Source: Jackrogersella multiformis (lineage: Eukaryota > Ascomycota > Sordariomycetes > Xylariales > Hypoxylaceae). Taken from it: a DNA stretch of 64,000 nt. The translations under genes and the position numbers were made by a program. Positions 1-11,938 of this stretch are shown piece by piece (within the stretch, counting starts at the first letter, position 1; the number at the start of each line of letters is the position of its first letter). The DNA is taken from contig CADCXD010000009.1 of assembly GCA_902806575.1 (NCBI GenBank), forward strand, positions 682,001 to 746,000. The letters are read 5' to 3'. Under the pieces are notes generated by a model. That model saw only the letters and a program-made list of their open reading frames with translations, did no database searches and was not told the origin of the DNA.

Positions 1-1052
1 GCTGGAACGGCGTGGAAAGCACATCCATGGATTGCTCAAAAGGCGTTACAAGATACAAGAGTGATAGCTACCTAATAGGTAGGTGCGAATTACAGGAACT
101 CAGATCTGAATTTAATATAAGGGTACCTACCTAGCCTATACCTTCACCTTCCTCTCAACTCGTGTGACCTTCTCGTCACTATATCTCATACCTAATACCT
201 CTCTTGCACTCCTCTCGCACACTTCATTATCCCGTTCAACCGATAGCTTGAATACACTACCTAGGTTAATATATTGGCACAGACCTGGTCTTTGTTCAAC
301 TGACCTGAATAATAACTTGGCTACATCAGCCATCACCACCTAAGCAAACAAAAACCTCTGAAGGAACTCGGTCGACATACAAAGAAAACGTCCACGACTT
401 ATCACCAAGCTTAGATAACCCATAAGGGACGACGAATACATCATCCTGACTCAAGGCTTAGCAATTCCTCTACATAGTGCATAGTAGGGGGCGTACCTAG
501 ACATATCGAATAGGTTCAAGGTCCAAGGTCCCAGGTCCCATCAAAGACTTACATCTACCAACATCGACCAGTCAGCAAGTGGCTAGCCCACCTAGCCCAC
601 CTAGCCCGCACTTTCGGACATAAAGCGCGGCCGATTTAAAGGCCATCCCTGGTCGTTTTCTTAGCTTCTGCTGCTCAGTTTCCAGAATAAAGTTACCGGA
701 TCTAAACGGGCAGCATCACATAATCGTCACGCCTTTAAAAGCTCGGTTCGGTTGCTGCATTATTAATCCCGGCTTAAAGAGAGAGAGTCACATTTTTATT
801 ATTATCTACTCAATTCCTTGTGTATCCTTTTTTATAATACTTCTCCCTCTTCTATCGTTTTGATATATATCTATTCTTGGACCTAGATTCTAGTTTTTGG
901 TTTCCACAATTAGATATCTGTAGCACTTACACAGCAGCATCTTCAGTCCACTTACACACACACACACACACACCCACCTACACCTACACTTACTTACCTA
1001 GTATATACCCGTGGGCGTCTTCTTTCTTGGTATTACCAAGTGCACCTCAAAG
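1..1052. other. Intergenic region and 5' leader of the Zn2Cys6 gene
   Basis: No convincing gene is visible. The last 250 bases are pyrimidine-rich, with a (CA)n tract near 954-974, as is common in fungal 5' leaders. Scattered ACCTA/TAGGT motifs occur near 68-84 and 124-134. The short ORFs here have no recognisable content. Confidence 0.6.
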
Positions 1053-2257
1053 ATGGATAGCGGGATGCCAACGCCTCCCGTCGAGGATAATATGAAAACA
1101 TCAGCGTCGAGAAGGAGTACAGCTTCCAGTACCAAGTCGGTAAAGCCGATACATCGAGGAGGGAAACGAGCATCCAATCATATCTCCCATTCGCCCACTC
1201 ATGATCACCCTCCACCTCTCTCGCCACATACTCTCGACAACAGACATAAGCGAGTCTGGAAGGCCTGTGAGAGATGTAGAATGAAGAAGACAAAGGTTTG
1301 TAGCTAACCTATTTAATTTAAACCGTTGTCGTCACTGACTCTGTTCATAGTGTGACGGAGAGTTCCCGTGTAAGAGGTGTAAGGACGATGGCCTGGTATG
1401 CACAGCAGGTACACGCAAGAAGACAGAATATAAGCAATTGCCTAGAGGGTATGGTAGCTCGCCCCCTATAGAGCGTTGACAATAAAAACTAACTGCGTGT
1501 AAGATATGCCGAAGTTTTGGAAAACACCCAATTCGCTCTAATCGCCACTGTACATAAGCTATATTCCATGGTCAGGAATGGTCAATCGTGGGACCTAGGA
1601 GAACCGGAACTCAATGATAGAGGCCAACCTATCATACATAATATCGCGACAAAACTCGGATGTATACGACCTAATGCGGACGCCGATCTCCCACCTCACT
1701 CGGTCTTCCCTGAAGACGAAGCAGGATTAGCCAGACTGGCAGCCGAACTGGACGTCCAGCAAAGAGAAAGAGAAAGGGAGACACATATAGCAGAACACCG
1801 ATCAGAGACGGATTCGAATTGCACGAGGACAGATCGTGCAAGCTCTTCGGAGCTTGACCACTCGGATTTCGAGCAAGACTACAGGAAGGCGATGCTAGGT
1901 GGCCAGAACCTGCAGACCATGTCGCCGCAAAGCTTTACGTCCTACGACATAGAAACGAAACCTATGCAGCCTGATATGGACTCGGGGAGTTTATTCGCCG
2001 TCCAATCGCCCTCGGCTCATGAGTCTTACCAGACCTGGACGATGAGCAGGCCCAGCTCCATGGATCTGCCGCCGCCGCCGTTCATGCAGGGGATGGATAT
2101 GGATATGGCAGAGATGATGCTCAGCCAAGGGCTGGTCGAGAGCGAATTTGGCACCATCAAGCCTCACATGATACAATGTCCGAATCCCGAAGCCATGCTG
2201 GGCATCGGGGATCCGATGATCTACTCCGGGTATAATATGGAATCGTTACGGTCATGA
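1053..2257 (+). CDS. Zn2Cys6 fungal-type transcription factor
   Basis: Probable sequence-specific nuclear transcription regulator of 364 residues. Exons by frame and splice consensus are 1053-1295, 1351-1448 and 1504-2257; the second intron carries a CTAAC branch site. Across the first intron the protein reads CERCRMKKTK then CDGEFPCKRCKDDGLVC, a complete C-x2-C-x6-C-x5-C-x2-C-x6-C binuclear zinc cluster at about residues 72-98, preceded by a basic Ser/Pro-rich N-terminus. After it come a conserved-looking segment (YAEVLENTQFALIATVHKLY), an Arg/Glu-rich stretch, and a Met/Pro-rich tail that could be an activation region. The large fungal_trans middle domain of many Zn2Cys6 proteins is not visible, so this is one of the short forms. 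The ATG at 1053 is the first in frame. The regulon cannot be inferred; the 6.5 kb gene-free block lies downstream. Confidence 0.9.
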
Positions 2258-2956
2258 TGTAAAAAAAAGGTTCCGGAATGAATATTCACGATTTCAACGT
2301 GGGAGACTTTGGGGGTATTAGGGGGGAGGGTAAAGGGGGGGGGGTGAGGTTTGCAATACTCTTCAACATTTCACACATAATTGCACGGCGTTTTACAGGT
2401 TCGGCTCGAGGGAAACTTTGCGCAACTCAGCTCTTCGCGAATGGAGACTGGGGGAACAAGCGGTTCGAATTCCACACTATAGAGGGACTTGGGGGATGGC
2501 CTAGAGGTATCTCGGCCGCCGTCATATTACCAAGTGCGGTAGAAGGAATGCATCTGCGGCGTTGGCGGGTTATTTCCAGCGTTATGTCCATACCTCATAA
2601 CTCCATGCCCCTCCTTGATGTTACATACTGAGGGGCATTTTATTTTTTCCCCTGTGTCTCTCGTACCCGCTCGGGTTGCGGCGGGCGAAGAGCGACCATT
2701 TTTTTGACAATGGGACCATATTCATGATTCTTAACTTACGTTTCGCATGCTTCCTAATTGTGCGTGCCCTGTATCGAGCCATGTCGATGGGGCGTGACGA
2801 TGACCAATACAGTTACTGATTTGCTGATTCCTATTTCAACAACCCGTTCTAGGCCCTCGAAAATCCTCTAGTTTCAGTGCATTTTAGGTACACCGTTTCT
2901 GCCTTATTTTTACTTTTTTCATTTTTTTTTTCAAGGTACTTACTTAGTTAGGTGCC

Positions 2957-2978
2957 TAAGGTACCTAGGTACCTAGGC
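2957..2978. repeat. Dispersed ACCTAGGT palindrome cluster
   Basis: One of many copies of a self-complementary motif built from ACCT and AGGT, here as GGTACCTAGGTACCTAGG. Similar clusters lie at 3701-3720, 4391-4412, 5279-5298, 15046-15066, 29695-29752, 29984-30000, 50551-50575, 52905-52925 and 54677-54709. The extended forms fall outside the exons I could define. Confidence 0.7.
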
Positions 2979-3309
2979 AGTTCGTTAATCTGCAGTGCGT
3001 ACGTGCATAGGAAAGGCAGGGGTTTGGCGGAATGTGCCTTGGTATCGAAATAAGGGGACCATTTCGAAGAATCCGGGGATCAACTAACGAGCAGAGCCAA
3101 CATTGCGAGAGTCGTCGCACAGGGGCGTCAAACCAAAGCAGCCATTCGATCACAGTTAGGTATCCGTATCGTTCGCACCTAAGGCTTTTCGAGGGCATCG
3201 GCGTCAAGCAAAGGCCGCCCCGCCACCTTACTTACGTGGTCCGCTCACCTGGACTTCCCCGGATCGGCCTAAAAGGGGTGGAGATGTGTCCCTCGTCGCC
3301 GTTCAGTTC

Positions 3310-3376
3310 TTAATCCTATTCCTATTCCTGTTCTTATTCCTGTTCCTAGTCCTAGTGTATTCCTAGTTCTATTCAA
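3310..3376. repeat. Pyrimidine minisatellite (TCCTAT/TCCTGT-type)
   Basis: Degenerate tandem units of 6 bases, such as CCTATT and CCTGTT, run through this stretch. It is a simple repeat with no coding content. Confidence 0.7.
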
Positions 3377-3843
3377 GCGATATGAATATTATGTTTGTGA
3401 CGGGCGGGCATACGTAAGCACGGCCTAGATTCTCAGTTGCCAACGGCCAATCCCCTTGCAGCCCTAGATTGAAGTACCTAGCTGCTTCACAATAAATCGC
3501 CATGTAACGATGGAAAACACAGGCGCCTTTGAAGAACCCCGCCAAGATTGCCGATATATTGTGGCATAGTGTTATATTGGCATAGTGGCATAGCACATGG
3601 CCAACGACGACGGTTCTTGGCAGCCCGCAGCGTATCCTTATCGTATCCCGCGTATTCGTTTTCTTATATGGATCTATCCGCATCCATATTCGCGTACCAG
3701 GTAGGTACCTAGGTAGGTATAACATACCCAGGTACGGGATAGGTACCTCATGTCCAGTACGGGCCAATACAACTCTCCGGATGTGTGTGGGCGTACACGG
3801 CCTCCTCATACCGTCCGAGGTCACATGTAATAGTATGCATTAT

Positions 3844-3888
3844 AATCTAAGCAATCCAAGCAATCTAAGCAATCTAAGCAATCCAAGT
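3844..3888. repeat. 9-base tandem minisatellite
   Basis: Five tandem 9-base units alternate between AATCTAAGC and AATCCAAGC, ending in a partial sixth. The units differ only by C/T transitions. Confidence 0.8.
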
Positions 3889-5530
3889 AATCTGGTTATT
3901 ATAAGGTAAGCAAGCTCTAGGTAGGTAGCTACCTAGTGTAGCTACGTAATGTTAGTTATATCATATTGAGCTAGATGTCTGACCTCTAGTTTAGTGTAAG
4001 TACCTAGGTACCTAACGCAGACAGAACCCTTACACAGCCCCCCCTATGTCGTTTAGGGGGGGCGCCCGCAAAGCACAAGACGGACGAGCCATACTAGGTA
4101 CACTATGTAATAGCCAAGCAGCTAAGATGGCTTACACCAAGTGTCAATACCATCGCAGCGGCACCAGTGATTCGTCATCGTCATCATTCTTTCCCTATCC
4201 CAATTCCAATTCCCATTCCAATTTCTTCAGGCATTTATTTGGCTTGGCTGTATAATATGGGGCTACTGTCTACATAATACACATGATACACGCGCCCACA
4301 CACCTTTGTTACCTGCTATCAAAATCGCGAATACCTACCTCCTAATGCCGAACAGGGATTCGAACCAACAGACGAGAATATACCTATTACTACCTAGGTA
4401 CCTAAGGTAGGTATGCACACCCACGTGGATAAGAGTCAATATGCAGGCAATTGATTCGGTCAGGTACGGACGCCGACTCAGAGAGGACAAAATGCTCCGG
4501 CGTCCATCGTGCGGTTTTCCTGGTTCGGGGTCCGAAGGCCTAGCAGGAAAGCGGGATTCAGAAATGCCCCGATCCCGACTTTTTTTTTTTCTTTTTTTTT
4601 TCCTATCCCCCTTTTCTTTTTAGGTTGGGTTTCCATCTCGTCCTTTCTCGTCCCCATTAGTCAATCTTAGGGGTATCATATCAAGTCCCACATTCGAAGC
4701 CAAGAAGCTTCTAGGTCTGCTTCTGTAAGACGCCAAGTCTCAATCTGGCGATGGTGTCCTAGTAAGGGTAAGGAGCGTGCCTGATTCCAGGCTGAGCGCG
4801 TTGCAACCAACGCTTGGCGATCATTGTATTTACTATGTATTGCATGGTGCATGGTCGTTGGGAGTTTGGTGACGATACGGGAAAATACGCAAATACGTAA
4901 GTAAACACGTATAGTGTAATTCCCATACGTTTCGACCGATAGAATCGGACCCTTACATACATCCTATGTAGTACTATAGGGCTGTCATGATGATGCCTGC
5001 TCTTTTCTAATAACCGGAAATATCATAGTAATCTCGGGTTGGATAAGACGGCCGATTTGATCTATGTTGGGTTTTTGGGGCAGGCCTCGGACCCGACATG
5101 CTGTATTGGTGTATTGGTGTATATCAACAACCGGCGTCATTAACGTCCGAGATACTATGTAGAAAAAGGCATCTAGGATCTAGGATCTAGGATGTAATAT
5201 TCCCGATTCGACCATGTACGCGCCTATAATAGAGTAGAGAGTAGAGAGTAGAGAGCAGCTATTGGGTATAGCTGCTATCTACCTAGGTAGGTAGGTATAG
5301 CTACTAGGTATAGCTAGCTATAACCTGTCTAAAATACCACACCCTGACACCATGCTATAGTGTATATGTATAAGTGCTAAGCTCGACGCCAATAATAGAT
5401 TGATGCGAATATCATACGGGCAAGTTGTTGCTATAGCATTGCAATTAGAGCTCGCTATTTTCGCTTTCGCAATTTATGCGCGAGTTATGCCGGCGCGGTC
5501 ACCATCTTTCCACCTAGTATACCACTACAC

Positions 5531-5562
5531 TACCTACCTACCTAGCACTAGGTAGGTAGGTA
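5531..5562. repeat. Perfect inverted repeat, 15-base arms
   Basis: The arm TACCTACCTACCTAG is followed by a two-base CA spacer and its exact reverse complement. It is the longest perfect hairpin of the dispersed ACCTAGGT family that I found. Confidence 0.85.
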
Positions 5563-6109
5563 GTCTACTACTACACTACGTATCATCAACCCCTTACGTC
5601 GATCACGTAACGACTTTAAGCATGTGCGATACCCCATATTAATGTATCTATTAGTCCGGACCACTGTCGAAGCTATTGTGGATAGCTAGGGCAGGGACGT
5701 CATTGCAGAAAAAATGGACGCCGAGGCTAGAACAGATCATCGTCGGTCGGTATTTAGTGCATCTACCTAAGCGCCACGAGAAAAGTCCCATCACGACAGA
5801 CCGTGATATCGATCAACCACCGCCCGGCACCTTTTGATTCCAAATTGCCTACCCTGCTACCTACTACCTATAGTGCACATACCTACCTAGGTAGTGCGCC
5901 GTATGCGACGCGGCTAAGGAGGCACAGCCCTACGAGCTCTCCGTCTGGTAGCCCATCACGCTATCCACACCTGATGAATCATCCTGAGAGCTGCCAACGG
6001 GAATTAGCCACGGCTATGCCTCTTTCCCACCTTGCGGAGACGGTCTGGAAGCGTCTTTGTTTACTCGAGCAGGTTAATGGTCTCCTTTCAGTCAGTGCAC
6101 GCATGTACG

Positions 6110-6140
6110 TACATACATACATACATACATACATACATAC
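6110..6140. repeat. (ACAT)n microsatellite
   Basis: About eight tandem ACAT units lead directly into an ACCTACCTAGGT palindrome. Confidence 0.85.
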
Positions 6141-7110
6141 CTACCTAGGTACACATACATGTAGGTACGTGCTTACATACATATGGAGTTGTCTCCGCCA
6201 ACGTCGTCGAGACAGATGGTGTTCTCGTGCCTAAGGGGGTGGGGTATTTTTAGGCATTGCCTGCCTCGTAGTACCTATAGTACGACGTATGATGCGTTAA
6301 TAAAAAGGGGTTCGCAAGTCCCCCTGTGGGTAAGGTGAACTACGTAAGGCATATGTAGAACGAAACGAAAAATTCACACCTACCCACGCTAGGCAGGTAT
6401 ACATATATTTAGGCATACTGTATACATATATTCCTACTATGTATACACACAAGCCTGGCCTAGGTAGTTTATCTACCTACTCCCAGCCAGCATGATGAAC
6501 AGACAGCGGACAGACGATCCCGGCTAGCCGCTACGGTGGCTAGCTCCGTCCCGATCTTCGACACGGCTGCCGTCCTTGATTGCCTTACCTAATAAGGCGG
6601 GACTAATGCCGAGACACCTACGACGGGCTAGCTGACGCGCGCCGAGCTGCAGCAGAGCGGCCTGGAACTCGCGTACTGGCAGACGCCCTACCTACCTACC
6701 TACCTACTTCCCTACCTACCTACATGCATACATACCTAGCAGATATACATACAGATATGCATACAAACATACAGACACGTAACGCACCTGGGCAGCATAC
6801 CACAGCAGCCTCCCCCGCCCCCCGCCGACGGCTCCCTGCCGGCGATCCCCCAAGGGCCGCGCGTGTTGCCGCGGGCGACAAAACGGTCGGCTCCCTTGGC
6901 GCCCCCGTCCGCCACCGCCGCCCAGCGACGCCAAGAGGGCTGAGCTGGCTTCTTCTTCTTCTTCGTCTTCGGCGGACAATCGAAGACGCGTGAATAGGCT
7001 AGGCTAGGGTAGGTGGGTTGGGAGGTAAGTGGTTTGGGAGGTAGGTAGGTACTGGGCGGTATCTCGCGTGTAGCTGCCAAGAGGGGCGGGGGCGGCGGTG
7101 TGCGCGTGTT

Positions 7111-7128
7111 GGGTTGGGTTGGGTTGGG
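7111..7128 (+). repeat. G-quadruplex-type (GGGTT)n tract
   Basis: Four GGG runs are separated by TT loops, followed after TCC by a further run of five G. This meets the strict G3 N1-7 quadruplex pattern. No gene is visible nearby. Confidence 0.8.
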
Positions 7129-7172
7129 TCCGGGGGCTGCGAGGTGGATGGGCGGACGGTGAGTTACTAGTC

Positions 7173-7173
7173 G

Positions 7174-7202
<29 letters not shown>
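7173..7202. repeat. (GTAT)n microsatellite
   Basis: About seven tandem GTAT units. It is a simple repeat inside the gene-free block. Confidence 0.85.
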
Positions 7203-7204
<2 letters not shown>

Positions 7205-8799
7205 GGAAGCCAGCAGTTTCTACTTACAGCCCCCAGGACCCGGCATCTCCAAGGCGTAGATCCACGGGCTAGCTGGCAAGCCCTATCTCCGGATCTGGGG
7301 TACAGAGGGAATACTGGGCCAGTCCGCGTCCTTGGGACTCTGAGGATGGCGTCGAGGACTCGGGCTTAGGGCCGTCGCGCCGCGCGAGGGGTGGGTGTAG
7401 ATGATCGGTGCTTGGGTGTTGGTGAGCGTTGGGAATGGGAGCAGGGGATGGGAGGGTGGAGGTTAGTCACGGCTCGGTATGCTATAGGTTTGCGGCGTGG
7501 GATACGGATCTAAGGTGCCATAAACCCGACAGCGGTCTCGAGGTTGAATATGGGATATTATAAGCAAATGAGGCTCGCTATACTAGATTACGTCAGTAAG
7601 TTGACTATACTGGTGAAAGCCTGGCTGTAGTATTACGTGCGGTTGAGTAATATGAAATGCATAGGTAGCTACTTGAGTGTTAGTGTTAAGTTTATTAAAT
7701 GGTGTTTTGGTAATATTCGAGTCTAAGCATGAAGTATGGACCGAGGAGGACATCAGGATGGCATTGTTAAGAAGAAGAATAGATAACATAAGGGAGATAT
7801 AGTAGATCTCTAGTATTAAGCATAGGTCGTTGTATAAGTTAAACTAAGCGTCGATTGATAAATAACAGTATTATCCCGCTGTTGTATTTCTGCTCTCATT
7901 TCAGACCTAATATACGTAAACATAGGTATATATAAGGGGTATGTATGATCATTAAATGTCTAGTTAGCTAATAGTAAGTTGTCATCTACCCGCAACCATC
8001 TTGTTATATATCACAGGCCTTGTGATAAGTGTAGTTCTTAAACCGAAGTCAATGGTCTCCGTAGGTTTGGAGACATCCGGAGACCCCTTTCTTTGACAGG
8101 TTAATAGCACGAGGACTCCGGAACCCGACTACAAAGTTTCCCCCTGTCAGCTAACAAGGAATATAAGTTAAATTACGATCATCTTCGGTTTGTTCGTAGA
8201 TTTGAGAGACAGCAGTACATCTTCCTCACATAAGACCTTATATCAAGTAGAAATATCACTCGTTTTTATGTCTTGGCTATATAGTATCTAATTACGTAGG
8301 TCTCTTCTGCTAAGACAGGTCATGTAGATATTAATATATCTGTAGGTAGTCATGTTCCTTATAAGCCCACGAGATAAGCACTCGTTACAGCGATAGTCAC
8401 GAGAGATTGTGTCTTAAACTGAGCTCTCTCATTGTATCATATACTAATGTTGTGTTCGCTTGCCTCGAATTGGTAGTGCAGAGTGCGTCTAACTTATGTT
8501 ACATATCTGACTTTGTATCACCCATCTAGGGAGCTAGCTGAAAATGAGGCTCAGTACGGTGATGGAATCGTACGAGTCTATAAGTCAGTGTCTAAAGGTT
8601 CATTTATGCTCGACATTGTCTCCTCTGTACGACGACTCAATCTTGAAATCTAGAAGACTCTCTTGGGTCTAATAGGAGACTATGGACGTATTTAATATAC
8701 GGAGTTTTCCAATGTAGAGGATTCTCATTATTCTCACATACTATACACACATTCCTTTGCTGTATCTTATATATCGTTTATACACTCTCTTTACCAATT

Positions 8800-10818
8800 A
8801 TGTCTACCACCAAGTCAAACCGGCTAACTAGCTGGATCGTATACTTGTTTATACTTGCTATTCGCGCACAATCCGACTGTAATCATGACGAGTATGTTTA
8901 TCCTTGGTATGCATATAGCTTCATGAAACTATGTTGCTAATTTACTCGATAGTTGTTACAATGCCTTGTTCCCTTGCGATTCTCCGCTTGCTCTCACAGA
9001 AGCGATTGATTATTGCTCAACCATAGGACATTACGGGGCAACGAATTATCCTGCTCTGGCAACGGCTGCGGTGAGTATATCATTGGGCTAGTTTAAGATC
9101 CCGCATTACCCCTTTTATTTGCTTTCAGAGCATGAGTTACCTACAAGCCCGTAGTGTAGTACCCATCACTTGAGACTGTCTAAATCTATACATACATATG
9201 TAATTACTGACTTCAACTGCTATAGTGTGGTAATACCAACAAGCGTGCTTATATATCAGCCTGTGCTTGCGGTGCTACGTGCTCTTCTACTTCGTCTACC
9301 GTAACGTCTTCCACTGGTGATACCATATCCACTACATTAGTTCCAACTACGCTCACTACTTCGACTACGGGGTCGGGAGGCAATCCTCAGCCAACGACTC
9401 AGTCTTTCCCAACAATCACATCGGCGAGTAGTGCGGCCGTTTCTGGCATATCTAGTTCGACAGAGTCAAGCATCTCGGACTCCGAGTCTACAATCTCATC
9501 TGCATTTTCCTCCTTGACGGCTAGCAGTACAGCTACTAGTAGTGTTGGGGACCCACAGACACAGAACTCGACTTCGAGTACGCAAACGACGACAGCTTCA
9601 GATTCGGGCTCGTCGCTTACATTTTCGTCTACAGCTTCTGTCTCGACGATAACATCCACCGACTCCACCATTTCAGCTTCGGGAAGTCCGATAACCGTTC
9701 CATCGAACTCCTCTACTATTTTATCCAGCACAAGTTCATGGTTATCTGGGGGGTTAGGGGATTCTTCCTCGTCTTTATTGTCGACCTTCACATCAACTGG
9801 CTCGGACTCGGCTACTAGCTCACTATGGTCAACTCAAAGTAGTTCAGTGCACTGGACGAATACCACAAGCACTTCGGAAGTGACATCAACTGGCTCGGTC
9901 ATTTTAAGCACGGCGTCTTCTACGGTTACGCTTTCGTCCGTAGACTCAGCTGGTGGTAACTCAACAACGTCGGTTGGATCCTCATTAACCACCTCGGCTT
10001 CATTGTCTGGCGCGAATTCCTCTGGACTCATCACCGGAGGTGGAACTCAGTCAACTGATACGACATGTGACCCGACTTCGACTTCATATTCCGGCGGATC
10101 TTACTTCTCTAATTCGACAACGTCCAGTTCTGCCCCATCCCCTACCGATGGGGTTTCATCCACATTCATTTGGAGTTCACCATCACCATCTTTGAACGGT
10201 ACTTCCACCGCGCTCTCGACATCGACATCGACAGCAGCCAGCACAAGTACCTCCTGCACATCCACACTCAGCACCAACGGGATCGAGAATGGGAACTTCG
10301 AAGCCGGGCTCTCGCCCTGGAGCATCGACCTCGTGGACACCTTGTCGACGAGGTACTCAGTCACGAGCCCCGGTGCCAACGGGTCCTGCGGGGCGTTCCA
10401 CGTGTCGATGCGGCGGAACAGCCACACGGACGACCTGCGGTCCAACCTGCGGCTCGTCAGCCCGGTCATCGCTCTGCCGCCGCCCGGGACGAACTGGACG
10501 GTGTCGTTCTGGGTGAAGTTCGGCGACGGGAACGCCGACTCGTATATCAACCTCTTTTCGAACCAGGCGGTGGCGTACCGCGTGGACGCGGCAGGGCTGG
10601 GGGACTGGACCCGGGTCGAGTTCCCGTACGTGCTCACCGGCGAGGACCGCATGCAGGTGTTTACCTTCTCGTTTGTGCTGGCCGGCGCGATGAGTAATGA
10701 GGTGTGGGTTGATGAAGTTGCTATGAATGTTAAAGGCACGATGCCGACATCAACATCGACATCGACATCAGGGTCCGGTGCCACTTTGAGCCTTCTTGCT
10801 TCGCCTGTTGTATTCTGA
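8800..10818 (+). CDS. Secreted Ser/Thr-rich protein with CBM-like C-terminus
   Basis: Predicted secreted or cell-wall protein of 609 residues; exons 8800-8891, 8953-9070, 9129-9155 and 9226-10818. The N-terminus has a basic start, a hydrophobic core (WIVYLFILAI) and a likely cleavage after RA, giving a signal peptide of about 23 residues. A cysteine-rich module of about 75 residues follows (eight or more Cys, ending CACGATC). Then come roughly 320 residues of mucin-like Ser/Thr repeats, probably O-mannosylated. The C-terminal 150 residues begin NGIENGNFEAGLSPWSI and contain alternating aromatic beta-strand patterns, resembling CBM4/9- or CenC-type galactose-binding-like domains. The end (SGSGATLSLLASPVVF) could be a weak GPI signal. 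The 27-base third exon is the least certain splice call. The C-terminal domain is clearly more GC-rich than the linker. The ligand is unknown. Confidence 0.8.
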
Positions 10819-11938
10819 GAAGGATTCTAGGTGTGAGTTATTGTGTTACTTATCCAGGGGGTAAAGCTGTAGGTATACCTACTCCTAGGTAGGTTCGGAT
10901 ATATTAAACAAGGGAAACAGATGGTTTCATTATCCTTCTTGTATTTTCTAAGATATACCTACCTAAGGTAGTTAGTCTTATGAGAACTCATTGTCATGGT
11001 ATAACCTCTCATTTCATCAACTTTAAGTGAGAGATACTAGTGAGAGGATAGAAGAAGTTCTGAAATGATAGATGTTGTATTCTCGTAATTTGATATTCTA
11101 GCAACTACCAATTTAGGTTAGATGTTGAAAGGAGACAAAAACGAAGAATTCAGGTATCACATCTCACGAATCTAAAATTTATGATAAATGATATGAGGTA
11201 CGTATCAGCATCTAGGTCCGTAATAGGTACCTAGGTACTTAGGCAGATTAAGTCCTTTCGGGTGTGGCTTGTTCTTGTTCTAGTGTAGTTACTTATGAAG
11301 GCCCGTGCGTGAGTTACCCCACGTCGTGATCCCGGATTTACGTACCTACCCACCGGCCCATTTGCATCATTCTTACCTTGAATGTAGGCAGTGTACCGTA
11401 GGCAGACAAGAAGGCAGGCAGGTACATACTAGGAGTAGCTAAAGAATCTACGGTGGGGCATTTCGGGTTATTTTAGTATCCATGGATCTGCTAGAGCTCT
11501 CACTCCGTCATTTCCCACTCACATCCACCATCCACATCATCTATTTCTTTTCATCCATCTTAGACATTCGTCTCTCGTCAACCTTGTGTCCCACCCTGTA
11601 AGACATACCTACCTCACAGTTCTACGATTCGTTGATTTCTTGCTTCTTTCCTCGGGACCAACCGTCAAGATCACTACTAGGCCGACTGCACTATTGGCAA
11701 GCCTTATTGTTACAACACATAGGTACCTATACTTGCCTACCCGTGTAAGCTCGTCAGAGCTGCTGGTTCGGCGCATGGCCTGGGAGGCAGAAAGCAAATA
11801 TCTTACGAATATCGGTTATAGGAGGGATATTGGTCAAATTAACTGCGGCTGCGCAAGTCTTATCCATCTTCACCTTTTGCCCCTAAAACTACCCAGCCTC
11901 TCGTGATTCCGTCGGTCTGTTAGTCAACCTTAGTCAAT
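10819..11938. other. Intergenic region and 5' leader
   Basis: Contains the 3' flank of the secreted-protein gene and several ACCTAGGT motifs (near 10879, 10960 and 11227). The final 450 bases are pyrimidine-rich and probably hold the promoter and leader of the next gene. The ORF at 11586-11906 has no recognisable content. Confidence 0.5.

Larger units (their letters stand above)
2258..8799. other. 6.5 kb gene-free block rich in short repeats
   Basis: No ORF here has convincing coding character; the longest (about 150 codons) lack recognisable motifs and run through repeats. The block holds many palindromic TACCTAGGTA motifs, a 9-base minisatellite, pyrimidine minisatellites, (ACAT)n and (GTAT)n microsatellites and a G-quadruplex motif, some listed separately. 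A poly-T/C tract lies at 4581-4620. A lone B-box-like GGTTCGAATCC occurs on the minus strand near 4357, without a foldable tRNA. A non-coding RNA or distal regulatory region is possible but nothing shows it directly. Confidence 0.6.

Noticed and set aside
2278..2631. 117-codon ORF after the Zn2Cys6 gene
   Set aside because: It lies in the 3' flank, has poly-G runs and no motif, and no partner exon.
3369..3824. 151-codon minus-strand ORF
   Set aside because: It runs through ACCTAGGT repeats, lacks motifs and has no neighbouring exons.
4345..4430. Possible tRNA gene on the minus strand (GGTTCGAATCC present)
   Set aside because: The B-box-like sequence is perfect, but no T-arm stem, acceptor stem or A box can be folded around it. 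At most it is a relic.
10101..10784. 227-codon antisense ORF over the secreted-protein gene
   Set aside because: Mirror of the Ser/Thr repeats; the plus strand has a signal peptide and consistent introns.
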